64,000 bases of DNA. Source: Pseudolabrys sp. (GTDB taxonomy: Bacteria > Pseudomonadota > Alphaproteobacteria > Rhizobiales > Xanthobacteraceae). Under the pieces are notes generated by a model. The model worked only from the letters and a program-made list of their open reading frames with translations, searched no databases and was not told the origin of the DNA. Where the stretch lies: positions 184,860 through 248,859 of the forward strand of contig JAFIGS010000034.1 in assembly GCA_017849615.1 (NCBI GenBank), given 5' to 3'. Numbering within the stretch: the stretch's first letter is position 1; the number at the start of each line of letters is the position of its first letter. This document shows positions 45,879 to 55,004 of the stretch, piece by piece. The translations under genes were made by a program, and so were the position numbers.

Positions 45879-47081
45879 TTACTCCCCCGGCGCGCCGGCC
45901 GCATACCAGGCCGCGATGACCTGCCGCTCTTCCGGCGTCATTTCCGTGACATTGCCCGGCGGCATGGCGCTGGAATGGCCGGCTTGCAGCGCGATCAGCT
46001 TGGCATGCAGGCGGATCGCCTCGGCGGTGTCGAGATGAACCGCCTTCGGCGCTTCGCCAATGCCGGTCCAGACCGGCTCGGCGGTGTGGCACATGCTGCA
46101 GCGGGACATCGCGATTTCATTAACCTGCGCGAATTTCGGCGTCTCCGGCAACGCGCCGGACCTGCCGCCCATCGGGCCGCCGGTCGAGAGCCACAGCACC
46201 AGCATCATGGCGAAGGCGGCGACGAACCACGTCCACCATGGCGATGGCTTGCCCTCGTGCCGCGCATTGAAGAAGTGCCGGATCACCGGGCCGACCACCA
46301 GCACGATGGCGACGATGAGCCAGTTGTTCTTGGTCGCGAACAGCAGCGGGTAGTGATTGCTGAGCATCAGGAACACGACCGGCAGCGTCAGGTAATTGTT
46401 GTGCACCGAGCGCTGCTTGCCGAGTTCGCCCCACACCGGGTCCGGCTTCTCGCCGGCGATCAGCGCCGCCACGGTCTTGCGCTGGTTCGGCATGATCACG
46501 GCGAACACATTGGCGACCATGATGGTGCCGATCAGCGCGCCGATCTGGGTGAAGGCGCCGCGGCCGCTGAACACGTGCGTGAAAGCGTAAGTCAGCGCGA
46601 CGAGATAGACATAGCCGACCAGCGCCAGCGCCACTTCGTGCTTGCCGAGCGGCGAGCGGCACAAAGCCTCGTACACCAGCCAGCTCGCCAGCAGGCTGAA
46701 GAAGGCGATTGCCGCCGCCATCGGCGCGCTCATGGTGAGCACCGACTTGTCGATCAGGAACAGGTCGGCCTGCATGTAATAGACCAGCACTAAGAGCGCG
46801 AAGCCGGACAGCCAGGTCGTATAGGCTTCCCATTTGAACCAGGTCAGCTCGTCCGGCATGTTTTTCGGCGCCACCAGAAACTTGATCATCTGGTAGAAGC
46901 CGCCGCCATGGATCTGCCAGGCGTCGCCCTTGACCCCGTCGGGCAGGCCGGCGCGCTTCTTGAGGCTCAGGTCGAGGTGAATGAAGTAGAACGATGAGCC
47001 GATCCAGGCGATGCCGGCGACGACATGCAGCCAGCGTACCGTGGCGCTCAGCAGTTCGGATACGACGAGAGAAAAGTCCAA
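45879..47081 (-). CDS. puuD: Membrane urate oxidase with C-terminal cytochrome c domain
   Basis: The 400-aa protein has about eight membrane spans (VRWLHVVAGIAWIGSSFYFIHLDL first) and a C-terminal cytochrome c domain with CSMCH at 328-332. WQIHGGGFYQMIKFLVAP and KWEAYTTWLSGFALLVLVYYM are PuuD signatures. PuuD oxidises urate to 5-hydroxyisourate and passes electrons to the respiratory chain instead of making hydrogen peroxide. The only start in reach is a TTG at 47081, which is not certain. It lies directly upstream of the fused decarboxylase-hydrolase that consumes its product. Confidence 0.88.
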   Translation of the reverse strand: MDFSLVVSELLSATVRWLHVVAGIAWIGSSFYFIHLDLSLKKRAGLPDGVKGDAWQIHGGGFYQMIKFLVAPKNMPDELTWFKWEAYTTWLSGFALLVLVYYMQADLFLIDKSVLTMSAPMAAAIAFFSLLASWLVYEALCRSPLGKHEVALALVGYVYLVALTYAFTHVFSGRGAFTQIGALIGTIMVANVFAVIMPNQRKTVAALIAGEKPDPVWGELGKQRSVHNNYLTLPVVFLMLSNHYPLLFATKNNWLIVAIVLVVGPVIRHFFNARHEGKPSPWWTWFVAAFAMMLVLWLSTGGPMGGRSGALPETPKFAQVNEIAMSRCSMCHTAEPVWTGIGEAPKAVHLDTAEAIRLHAKLIALQAGHSSAMPPGNVTEMTPEERQVIAAWYAAGAPGE

Positions 47082-47155
47082 GCAGCGGCCCCCAGGAATA
47101 GCCCGGCCAGACCACCATGACAGATGGGGCCTCAGGTATTCAAGGGAGCCGGGGC

Positions 47156-48667
47156 TTATTCCGCCGCGCGATAGAAGGCGGCGGCGTCGTCGCTGAAGGC
47201 TTTGCGCTGGCCGGCCGCGATGTAGAACATGTGGCCGCCGCGATAGAGCTTGAACTGAACGCGGCCGGATGGCCCGATCGGCGGCAGATGGTCGAGCACG
47301 TAGCGCGACATGCCGTAGGGCGTGACCATGTCGGCATAGCCGTGCACCACCATCAGGCGGAACGACGGGCTGAACGCCAGCAGCGTGCGAATGTCGTCGT
47401 CCGATGTCGCGGCGAAGCGGCCGCCATTACCCCAGTCCCAGTTGCCGGCAATGTCATTGGCCAGCAGCGTGTAGGTCATCTCGGTCTTGAAGCCGAGTTC
47501 GTTGCGGGCGTAATCGGCAAAACCGCCGCCATAGGCGCGCGACACGCCGTCGAGAATGGGGTCGGGCCCCCGCGCTGAGCGGCGCTCCGGGGTCGGATCG
47601 TCCACCGCGTAATCGGCATCGTAGCGGCTGACGATCTTGCCGGCGCGAATGGTCTTGACAAAATCGTTGATGAAACCGCGTGACGACGCGATCGTGCCGT
47701 CCGGTACGCCGGTCATGGCGGCGACACGCGCATAGAAGGCGTTGGCGGCCTCGCCTTCCGGCCTTTTGCCGGCGAGCGTCACGAGATAATCGGTCATGGC
47801 GAACTTTTCCGCCTCGGCCTGCGCCTGCGGCGTGAACGCCTTTTTACGCTCGAGTTCGGCGGCGGCGAACGATGGCATCTGCAAGGCCGCGCGCAGCGCG
47901 GAAGTGTCGTCGCCGAAAGTGAGCCAGCCCTCGAGCAAGGGCGACACGAGAATGAGCCCGCTGACCGCGAGGCCCTGTTCGCGCAGCAGCGCGCGGGCCG
48001 TCTTCACCGCGCGGAAGCCGCCATAGCTCTCGCCGAGCAGATATTTCGGCGCGGCGCCGCGGTTGTTGCGCGCGACGTAAAGCGCGATGGCTTTCGCCAT
48101 TGCGTCGGCGTCGCTGCGCACGCCCCAGAAATTCTTGGCGTTGTCGCCCTTGGCGGCGCGGCTCCAGCCGGTGCCGACCGGATCGATCAGCACGAGATCG
48201 GTGAAGGCGAGCCAGGTGGCGGGGTTGTCGCGCAATTCGGCGCGCGCGGCGTCATGGCCCTCGGGGCCGAGTTCGAGAATGCGCGGACCGACCACGCCCA
48301 TGTGCAGATAGGCCGACGCCGCGCCCGGCCCGCCATTGAAGGCGAAGGTCAGCGGCCGGTTCGGGCCGCCGTTCTTGTCAGAATTCTTGGCGACATAGGC
48401 GGTGTAGAATACCGACGCGCTCTGGCTGCCGGACTGGTCGTAGAACGGCAGCGTGCCCGCGGTCGCGGTGTAGTCGATCTTGCCCTGCGGCGTCGTGATG
48501 GAATGCTGGGTGACGGCGTCGGCCGGCAGCAGCTTGAGAATGCCATCGGTGCTGGCTTCGCGCCGGGCCTCGGGGCGCTGTTCTTTCGTCTCGGGGGAGG
48601 GCTGAGCCAGGGCGGCCGATGCCGCCAGCAGAAGCGCGACGACCGAACAAAGCGACTTTCTCGTCAT
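47156..48667 (-). CDS. Serine carboxypeptidase family S10 protein
   Basis: The 503-aa exported protein has a signal peptide (VVALLLAASAALA) then an alpha/beta-hydrolase fold. PLTFAFNGGPGAASAYLHMGVVGPRIL forms the oxyanion region, GESYGGFRAVKTA holds the nucleophile Ser214, and the late HGYADMVTPYGMSRYVLDHL and RGGHMFY give Asp and His. Bacterial S10 proteins are common, but their substrates are mostly unknown. It lies 74 bases before puuD in the same direction with no functional link evident. Confidence 0.87.
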   Translation of the reverse strand: MTRKSLCSVVALLLAASAALAQPSPETKEQRPEARREASTDGILKLLPADAVTQHSITTPQGKIDYTATAGTLPFYDQSGSQSASVFYTAYVAKNSDKNGGPNRPLTFAFNGGPGAASAYLHMGVVGPRILELGPEGHDAARAELRDNPATWLAFTDLVLIDPVGTGWSRAAKGDNAKNFWGVRSDADAMAKAIALYVARNNRGAAPKYLLGESYGGFRAVKTARALLREQGLAVSGLILVSPLLEGWLTFGDDTSALRAALQMPSFAAAELERKKAFTPQAQAEAEKFAMTDYLVTLAGKRPEGEAANAFYARVAAMTGVPDGTIASSRGFINDFVKTIRAGKIVSRYDADYAVDDPTPERRSARGPDPILDGVSRAYGGGFADYARNELGFKTEMTYTLLANDIAGNWDWGNGGRFAATSDDDIRTLLAFSPSFRLMVVHGYADMVTPYGMSRYVLDHLPPIGPSGRVQFKLYRGGHMFYIAAGQRKAFSDDAAAFYRAAE

Positions 48668-48741
48668 CCGCGGCGCTCCCTTGATACTTGGTCCCGCCGA
48701 AACGAAATGTCCCGGCGCGAAGGCCGGGACATTTAGAGAGA

Positions 48742-49014
48742 CTACCGGCGGCGGAAATTTGGCCGGCGCTGCGCGGGCGCCGATGTCGGCGCATCGCCCT
48801 TGTGGCGGAAACTGATGCGACCGCGCTGCAGGTCGTAAGGCGACATTTCCACGATCACCCGGTCGCCGACGCCGGTGCGGATGCGGAATTTGCGCATCTT
48901 GCCGGCGGTGTAGGCCAGCACCTCGTGCTCGTTATCGAGCTTCACCCGGAAATTGCCGTCCGGCAACACTTCGGTCACCGTCCCGTCGAACTCCAGCATT
49001 TCTTCTTTCGGCAT
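48742..49014 (-). CDS. infA: Translation initiation factor IF-1
   Basis: The 90-aa OB-fold protein binds the ribosomal A site during initiation. Seen are [44 protein letters not shown] and [13 protein letters not shown]. The canonical factor is about 72 residues; this one has an extra basic tail of about 18 residues ([12 protein letters not shown]). Start supported by GGGAGAGGAT upstream of ATG 49014. It lies downstream of the helicase gene, separated by a strong hairpin. Confidence 0.93.
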   Translation of the reverse strand: MPKEEMLEFDGTVTEVLPDGNFRVKLDNEHEVLAYTAGKMRKFRIRTGVGDRVIVEMSPYDLQRGRISFRHKGDAPTSAPAQRRPNFRRR

Positions 49015-49082
49015 CCAAATCCTCTCCCGGTGGCCCGCGCCCTGGAACGGGCGGGGTACCTTTATCCGAAAAACCGATCCCT

Positions 49083-49109
49083 CCCCAAGGCCGTTTTTCG
49101 GCCTTGGGG
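49083..49109 (-). terminator. Rho-independent terminator after the helicase gene
   Basis: CCCCAAGGCCG (49083-49093) and CGGCCTTGGGG (49099-49109) form a perfect 11-bp stem with a five-base loop. On the minus strand a T-run (GGTTTTT) follows about nine bases later. It lies 20 bases after the helicase stop and before infA, so infA should have its own promoter in 49015-49080. Confidence 0.75.
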
Positions 49110-49128
49110 GAGGTAATTCAGTCGGTCG

Positions 49129-50580
49129 TTAGCGCGGCGCGTGGTTGCGCGGCCGGTTCGGGCCCCGCTGCATGAACTTCATGCCGCCGATGTCCTCGCC
49201 GCCGCCATGATGGCCGCCGGCTGCCGCCGTCGCCGGGCGGCCGCCATTGCGCTGGCCGTTCTGGTGGCCGCCATTGGCGTTGCCGCCATGGCCCTTGGCG
49301 CGCTGCGGACGCTGCTCGCCATGACCCTGACCGTGACCCTGACCGCCATTGCGGCCGCGGTTCTGGCCATTGCCACCGCGGCGGTTACCGCCGCCATTGC
49401 GGCCATTGGCATGATGATGCGGCGCCGGTTCGGAGCGCCCGGCGGAACGGCCGGTGCGCCTGTCCTCGGACGGGATCTTGATGCGGATCGTGCGCTCGAT
49501 GTCGCGCAGGAAGCCATTCTCCTCGTGATCGCAGAACGAGATGGCGACGCCGTCGCGGCCGGCGCGCGCGGTGCGGCCGATGCGATGCACGTAGGATTCC
49601 GGAATGTTCGGCAGATCGTAATTGACGACATGGGTGATGCCGTCGACGTCGATGCCGCGCGCGGCGATGTCGGTCGCGATCAGGATACGGAGCGAACCGT
49701 CACGGAACTGGGCGAGCACGCGCTCACGCTGGTTCTGCGACTTGTTGCCGTGGATCGCGGCCGCCGGCAGGCCGGAGCTCTCGAGCTGACGCACGACCTT
49801 GTCGGCGCCGTGCTTGGTGCGGGTGAAGACCAGCACGCGGTCGATGGTCTCGGACTTGATGACCTCGACGAGCAGGCCCGGCTTGGCCGACTTTTCTGTG
49901 AGGATCACGCGCTGCGCGATGCGCTCGACGGTGGTCGATTCCGGCGTCACCGATACGCGCTCCGGATCCTTGAGCATCGACTCGGCGAGCTGGGTGATTT
50001 CCTTCGGCATGGTGGCCGAGAAGAACAAAGTCTGCCGCTTCTGCGGCAGCATCTGCACGATCTTCCTGATGTCGCGGATGAAGCCCATGTCGAGCATGCG
50101 GTCGGCTTCGTCGAGCACCAGGATTTCGACCTGATCGAGCACGACCGAGCGCTGCTGCACGAGGTCGAGCAGACGGCCCGGCGTCGCGACGAGCACTTCG
50201 GCGCCGCGCGCCATGCCGCGGGACTGCCGGTTGATCGGCACGCCGCCGATGGCGAGTTCGACCGTCAGCGGACGAATGTGCCGGCCATAGGTGCGGAACG
50301 AGTCGGCGATCTGGCCGGACAGCTCACGCGTCGGCGACAGCACCAGCACGCGCGCGGCCTTCTGAGAAGGACGCATGCGGTAGTTGACGATGTGGTTGAG
50401 GATCGGCAGCGCGAAGGATGCGGTCTTGCCGGTGCCGGTCTGGGCGATGCCGACAATGTCGCGGCCCTTCATGGCGGCGGGGATCGTCTGGGCCTGGATC
50501 GGGGTGGGGGTTTCGTATTTCTCTTCGGCGAGGGCGCGAAGGATCGGTTCGGCGAGGCCGAAGTCGTTGAAGTTAGTCAA
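49129..50580 (-). CDS. DEAD-box ATP-dependent RNA helicase (RhlE-like)
   Basis: This 483-aa helicase has the full motif set: Q motif (FNDFGLAEPILRAL, TPIQAQTIP), AQTGTGKT, PTREL, DEAD, SAT, and HRIGRTARAGRDG. Residues about 385-483 form a Gly/Asn/His/Arg-rich low-complexity tail typical of RNA-binding RhlE proteins. The start is TTG at 50580: an in-frame TAG lies 15 bases upstream, AAAGAG is well placed, and the next Met is at codon 37 inside the Q-motif region. Roles are ribosome assembly or RNA turnover, often in the cold. Confidence 0.9.
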   Translation of the reverse strand: MTNFNDFGLAEPILRALAEEKYETPTPIQAQTIPAAMKGRDIVGIAQTGTGKTASFALPILNHIVNYRMRPSQKAARVLVLSPTRELSGQIADSFRTYGRHIRPLTVELAIGGVPINRQSRGMARGAEVLVATPGRLLDLVQQRSVVLDQVEILVLDEADRMLDMGFIRDIRKIVQMLPQKRQTLFFSATMPKEITQLAESMLKDPERVSVTPESTTVERIAQRVILTEKSAKPGLLVEVIKSETIDRVLVFTRTKHGADKVVRQLESSGLPAAAIHGNKSQNQRERVLAQFRDGSLRILIATDIAARGIDVDGITHVVNYDLPNIPESYVHRIGRTARAGRDGVAISFCDHEENGFLRDIERTIRIKIPSEDRRTGRSAGRSEPAPHHHANGRNGGGNRRGGNGQNRGRNGGQGHGQGHGEQRPQRAKGHGGNANGGHQNGQRNGGRPATAAAGGHHGGGEDIGGMKFMQRGPNRPRNHAPR

Positions 50581-50956
50581 AACAGCTCTTTTCTAATGCG
50601 TCGACACGACCGGGCGCGCTTCGCGCACGGCGGATCGGGGTTTCAAGACATCCCGCGTTGCCAGGGTTGTCGTGTCGGTAGGTGAGGCGGAAGAGGCGGG
50701 GCGAAAATCGTCTGATCGAGATGATCTGCTGGAAATTCGTGCACGCAGCCCGCGGAGCTCGAATCGAGCCTTCATCCGCAGGGCTGATATGACAGCGCCG
50801 GGTGTTCTTTTCAAGGCCGAATTCGGCAATATCGGCCCGGATCGTGAACAAATTCCGCTCGCGGACCATGGCCTTCATCGCCGATAGACATCCCCGTCCG
50901 GATCGTGGAAGGTCTTGGTTCCGTTGAAGCTTTTGACCGCGTGGAGCTGCTTGAAA
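50581..50956. other. Divergent intergenic region between helicase and CoA-transferase genes
   Basis: These 376 bases have no convincing gene; overlapping short frames are Arg/Ser-rich and unsupported. The region must hold the promoters for both genes. A long untranslated leader on the helicase side would fit cold-regulated DEAD-box genes, but no specific element was recognised. Confidence 0.45.
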
Positions 50957-52150
50957 ATGCCATTTCCCCGGGCGTCCTCGGCCCTGTCCCGATTTACCAT
51001 TCTTGACCTGACCCGCGTCCGTTCCGGACCGACCTGCGTGCGCCAGTTCGCCGATTGGGGCGCCAATGTCATCAAGATCGAGACCCCGCCGCACCTCGAA
51101 AAGGGCGAAGGCCCGGGCGGGCCGCGCGAGAACGCCGACTTCCAGAATCTGCATCGCAACAAGCGCAGCATCACGCTCGATCTGAAATCGCCGCAGGGCA
51201 TCGCCGCCTTCAAGCGCCTCGTCGAAAAGGCCGACGTGGTGGTCGAGAACTTCCGCCCCGACGTGAAGGACCGCCTCGGCTTCGATTACGCGTCGCTCAA
51301 GAAGATCAACAAGCGCATCATCCTCGCCAGCATTTCCGGCTTCGGCCAGGACGGCCCCTATCGCGATCGTCCCGGCTTCGACCAGATCGCGCAAGGCATG
51401 GGCGGCCTGATGTCGATCACCGGCGAGCCCGGCCGCGGTCCGATGCGCGTCGGTATTCCGATCGCCGATCTGTGCACGGGCCTGCTGTGCGCGCTCGGCG
51501 TGCAGACCGCGCTGCTCGAGCGCGAAGTGTCGGGCGAAGGCCAGTGGGTGCAGACCTCGCTGCTCCAGGCGCAGATCTTCATGCTGGACTTCCAGGCGGC
51601 GCGCTGGCTGCAGCATCAGGAAGTCGCGCAGCAGGCCGGCAACGATCACCCGACCACGATCCCGACCGGCGTGTTCAGGACCGCGGACGGCTATATCAAC
51701 ATCGCCGCCGCCGGGCAGGTGATCTGGGAGCGGCTGTGCAACGCCATCGGCGCGCCGGAGCTGATCGCCAATCCGGATTTCAAATCGAACAGTCTGCGCT
51801 CCAAGAACCGCGAGGCGGTCAACGCGGCGATCGCCGCCAGGACCGTGCACAAGACCAGCGCCGAATGGATCGCGCTGTTCGAGAAGGCCGGCGTGCCGTC
51901 CGGGCCGATCAATTCGATCGATCAGGTGTTCGCCGACGAGCAGGTCAGGCACCTCAAGATGGCGCAGGACGGCATCAAGCCGAATGGCGAGACGCAGACT
52001 TTCGTCGGTCAGGCGATCGGGCTGTCGCGCACGCCGAGCCGCATCGCCGCGACGCCGCCGAAGCAGGGCGAGCACACCGACGAGGTGCTCAAGGAATTCG
52101 GCTTCGCCGCCGACGAGATTGCCGCCTTGCACGACGCGAAGGCGGTGTAG
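50957..52150 (+). CDS. CaiB/BaiF family CoA-transferase (class III)
   Basis: This 397-aa enzyme moves CoA between acids. The start TILDLTRVRSGPTCVRQFADWGANVIKIE binds CoA, Asp171 in IADLCTGLLCALG is in the place of the acyl-accepting aspartate, and GVPSGPINSIDQVFADEQV is typical of the C-terminal half. ATG 50957 has GGAG ten bases upstream and opens onto the conserved region. It is followed by an enoyl-CoA hydratase and an aldehyde dehydrogenase, suggesting breakdown of an unidentified organic acid. Confidence 0.87.
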   Translation: MPFPRASSALSRFTILDLTRVRSGPTCVRQFADWGANVIKIETPPHLEKGEGPGGPRENADFQNLHRNKRSITLDLKSPQGIAAFKRLVEKADVVVENFRPDVKDRLGFDYASLKKINKRIILASISGFGQDGPYRDRPGFDQIAQGMGGLMSITGEPGRGPMRVGIPIADLCTGLLCALGVQTALLEREVSGEGQWVQTSLLQAQIFMLDFQAARWLQHQEVAQQAGNDHPTTIPTGVFRTADGYINIAAAGQVIWERLCNAIGAPELIANPDFKSNSLRSKNREAVNAAIAARTVHKTSAEWIALFEKAGVPSGPINSIDQVFADEQVRHLKMAQDGIKPNGETQTFVGQAIGLSRTPSRIAATPPKQGEHTDEVLKEFGFAADEIAALHDAKAV

Positions 52151-52152
52151 TT

Positions 52153-52250
52153 CGTCATTCCGGGGCGCGCCGCAGGTGCGAACCCGGAATCCAGACGGAT
52201 ATTCGGAGTTTTGTTCCTGGATTCCGGGTTCGCTCACGCCCCGGAATGAC
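52153..52250. repeat. Dispersed palindromic repeat, family B copy 2
   Basis: Outer arms GTCATTCCGGGGCG (52154-52167) / CGCCCCGGAATGAC (52237-52250) are a perfect 14-bp pair. Inner arms GCGAACCCGGAATCCAG (52178-52194) / CTGGATTCCGGGTTCGC (52217-52233) are a perfect 17-bp pair. It lies between the CoA-transferase and enoyl-CoA hydratase genes and would fold into a very stable double hairpin in RNA. Confidence 0.75.
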
Positions 52251-52275
52251 AGAATAGTGAAAGAAAGACACGCCC

Positions 52276-53076
52276 ATGAACGCCCCCGTAACGACCGACA
52301 AGATGCTGTCCCGCAAGGACGGTCAGGTCGGCTATCTCACATTCAACAATCCCGACAAGCTCAACGCCGTGTCGCTCGACATGTGGGAGGCGGCGGAGAG
52401 CTATCTCGACGAGTTCAAGAACGACGACAATATCCGCGTCGTCATCGTCACCGGCGCGGGCGGCAGGGCCTTCGTGTCGGGCGCCGACATTTCGAAATTC
52501 GCCAACGAGCGCTCCAGCAAGGAGGCCTCCGACCGCTACAACGAAGCGGTCGATCGCGCTTACGGCGCCTTCCATAATTTCCCCAAGCCGACCATCGCCA
52601 TGATCCGCGGCTATTGCGTCGGCGGCGGCATGGGCCTCGCGCTGGCCTGCGACATGCGCATCTGCACCGAGGGCTCGAAATTCGCGGTGCCCGCCGCCAA
52701 GCTGTCGCTCGGCTACCGCTTTGCCGGCGTGAAGAAGCTGGTCGATGTCGTCGGGCCATCCTTCGCCAAGGAGATCTTCTACACCGCGCGCCAGTTCACC
52801 GCGCAGGAGGCCAGGGAGATGGGCCTCGTCAATCGCGTGCTGCCCGATGGCGAACTGGAGTCCTATGTGCAGAACTATGCCGAGACCATCGCCGGCAACG
52901 CGCCGCTCGCCGTTGACTCCATCAAGTTCATCGTCGGCGAGATTCTCAAGGACCCGGCCGAGCGCGACATGGACAAGGCGGAGGCCATGGTCCAGGCCTG
53001 CTTCGCGTCCCGCGACTACATTGAGGGCCGCGACGCCTTCATGGAAAAGCGCAAGCCGAAATTCACCGGCAAATAA
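52276..53076 (+). CDS. Enoyl-CoA hydratase/isomerase family protein
   Basis: The 266-aa crotonase-fold protein has oxyanion-hole segments AFVSGADISKF and IRGYCVGGGMGLALACDMRI, and AREMGLVNRVLPDGEL downstream. In the second conserved position (FAVPAAKLSLGYRFAGVKKLV) the classic hydratase Glu is not obvious, so isomerase or hydrolase chemistry is possible. It probably shares a pathway with the preceding CoA-transferase. The start ATG 52276 follows AAAGAAAGACACGCCC, a weak site. Confidence 0.85.
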   Translation: MNAPVTTDKMLSRKDGQVGYLTFNNPDKLNAVSLDMWEAAESYLDEFKNDDNIRVVIVTGAGGRAFVSGADISKFANERSSKEASDRYNEAVDRAYGAFHNFPKPTIAMIRGYCVGGGMGLALACDMRICTEGSKFAVPAAKLSLGYRFAGVKKLVDVVGPSFAKEIFYTARQFTAQEAREMGLVNRVLPDGELESYVQNYAETIAGNAPLAVDSIKFIVGEILKDPAERDMDKAEAMVQACFASRDYIEGRDAFMEKRKPKFTGK

Positions 53077-53198
53077 GCCGGCATATTTGTTTCGAATTAT
53101 CTTTCGCAGCGCGCTGACGGGCGCGGTGGCCGCGGCACGCTGAAAATGCTAAGGCTCCCGCCCAGTTGAACGACACCGGGAAACGACGAGGTTCGCAC

Positions 53199-54626
53199 AT
53201 GTACACCGATCTCAAGCTCTACATCGACGGCCAGTGGCTGGGCGCCGACAACCGCAAGAGCGAGGACGTCATCAATCCGGCGACCGGCAAGGTGCTGGCC
53301 AGACTGCCGCACGCCTCGAAGGCCGATCTCGATAACGCGCTCGCCGCCGCCGACAAGGCGTTCGGCGCCTGGAGCCGCACCTCGGCCTATGACCGTTCCA
53401 ACATCATGCGCAAGGCTGCGATGCTGATGCGCGAGCGTGCCGATCACATCGCGCGCGTGCAGACGCAGGAGCAGGGCAAGCCGTTTCCGGAATCGCGCAT
53501 CGAGGTCATGACCTCGGCCGACATCACCGACTGGTATGCCGAGGAAGGCCGCCGTGCTTACGGCCGCATCGTGCCGGGCCGCGTGAAGGGCACGCGCCAG
53601 ATCGTGGTGCAGGAGCCGGTCGGCGTCGCCGCCGCCTTCACGCCGTGGAATTTCCCGACGCTGACGCCAATCCGCAAGATCGCCGGCGCGCTCGCCGCGG
53701 GCTGCACGCTCATCATCAAGGCGTCGGAAGAAGTGCCGGGCGGCTGCGTCGAGCTGGTCAAGTGCTTCGCCGATGCCGGCGTGCCGGCGGGCGTGCTCAA
53801 TCTCGTCTTCGGCGTGCCGGGCGAAGTGTCCGAGCACATCATTCCGTCGCCCATCGTCAAGAAGGTATCGTTTACCGGCTCCGTGCCGGTCGGCAAGCAC
53901 CTTGCCGCCATGGCGGCGCGCGGCATGAAGCGCGCGACCATGGAGCTCGGCGGCCATTCGCCGGTGCTGGTGTTCGACGATGCCGATCCGGTCAAGGCGG
54001 CGGACACCATCGCCGCGTTCAAGTATCGCAACGCCGGGCAGGTCTGTATTTCGCCGACGCGCTTCTACGTGCAGGAGAAGAACTACAACAAGTTCGTCGA
54101 GCGCTTCGTCGAATACGCCAAGGGCCTCACCCTCGGCGACGGTCTCGAGAAAGAAACCAAGATGGGCCCGCTCGCCAATCCGCGCCGGCTCGACGCGATG
54201 GAATCCTTCGTCAACGATGCCAAGGCGCGCGGCGGCAAGATCGCGGCCGGCGGCAACCGTCACGGCAACCAGGGCTTCTTCTTCGAGCCGACGGTCATCA
54301 CCGACATCGCCGACGATTCCAAGATCATGACCGAGGAGCCGTTCGGCCCGCTGGCGCCGATCGTGCCGTTCAAGACCTTCGATGAAGTGATCGAGCGCGC
54401 CAACTCGCTGCCCTTCGGGCTCGCCTCCTATGCTTTCACCACCTCGACGGCGACGGCGAACGCGGTGGGCGATGCCATCCAGGCCGGCATGGTCGGCATC
54501 AACTCGGTGGCGGTGTCGACGCCGGAGACGCCGTTCGGCGGCGTCAAGGATTCCGGCTACGGCTCGGAAGGCGGCATCGAAGGCCTGCAGGCTTATCTCA
54601 ACACGAAGTTCATCAGCCAGGCGTAA
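53199..54626 (+). CDS. NAD-dependent aldehyde dehydrogenase (succinate-semialdehyde type)
   Basis: The 475-aa enzyme shows TPWNFPTLTPIRKIAGALAAGC, MELGGHSPVLVFDDAD with the catalytic Glu, FKYRNAGQVCISPTRF with the nucleophilic Cys, and PETPFGGVKDSGYGSEGG. It is a clear paralogue of the dehydrogenase at 14341, sharing the NPATG, ASKADLD and WYAEEG segments. ATG 53199 has GACGAGG seven bases upstream; a TTG at 53166 would add 11 poor residues. It lies 120 bases after the enoyl-CoA hydratase. Confidence 0.87.
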   Translation: MYTDLKLYIDGQWLGADNRKSEDVINPATGKVLARLPHASKADLDNALAAADKAFGAWSRTSAYDRSNIMRKAAMLMRERADHIARVQTQEQGKPFPESRIEVMTSADITDWYAEEGRRAYGRIVPGRVKGTRQIVVQEPVGVAAAFTPWNFPTLTPIRKIAGALAAGCTLIIKASEEVPGGCVELVKCFADAGVPAGVLNLVFGVPGEVSEHIIPSPIVKKVSFTGSVPVGKHLAAMAARGMKRATMELGGHSPVLVFDDADPVKAADTIAAFKYRNAGQVCISPTRFYVQEKNYNKFVERFVEYAKGLTLGDGLEKETKMGPLANPRRLDAMESFVNDAKARGGKIAAGGNRHGNQGFFFEPTVITDIADDSKIMTEEPFGPLAPIVPFKTFDEVIERANSLPFGLASYAFTTSTATANAVGDAIQAGMVGINSVAVSTPETPFGGVKDSGYGSEGGIEGLQAYLNTKFISQA

Positions 54627-54668
54627 GTCATCGTCCGCGAAGGCGGACGATCCAGCGCTTCAAATGCC

Positions 54669-54697
54669 AAACGGCCGGGCCAAGCGCCCGGCCGTTT
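54669..54697 (+). terminator. Rho-independent terminator after the aldehyde dehydrogenase gene
   Basis: AAACGGCCGGGC (54669-54680) pairs perfectly with GCCCGGCCGTTT (54686-54697) across a five-base loop, ending in TTTT. It lies 43 bases after the stop. This is a convincing intrinsic terminator closing the CoA-transferase/hydratase/dehydrogenase group. Confidence 0.85.
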
Positions 54698-54706
54698 TAG
54701 TTAGAT

Positions 54707-54734
54707 GTCGTCCCCGCGCAGGCGGGGACCCATA
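54707..54734. repeat. Left arm of a perfect 28-bp inverted repeat pair
   Basis: The arm begins GTCGTCCCCGCGCAGGCGGG and ends GACCCATA. It is the exact reverse complement of 55702-55729 over all 28 bases. The two arms enclose 967 bases holding the frameshifted HTH gene and the tRNA-like gene. Each arm is itself partly palindromic, like a REP element. Confidence 0.85.
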
Positions 54735-55004
54735 CGCCGCAGCGAGGAGGCTGGATAGACGGCTTTGCAGCGGGCCCGCAGCAAACGGCGTTGATTTTAG
54801 GCCTGCCAATAATGACAGGCGGGCCCATGTCGATACCGACACTAGGGGGAGTGCCAGGAATTGCACACGAAGTAGTACGCCATGCTAATAGCACTCAAGG
54901 TCTATTAGGACACAGTATACACATCAGGGGGCGCCAAATATGACACGGGGCGGAGCCCTGCAGGACCCTTGTTGTAGCGGTGGCGCATCGCCATAGTTTG
55001 CATC

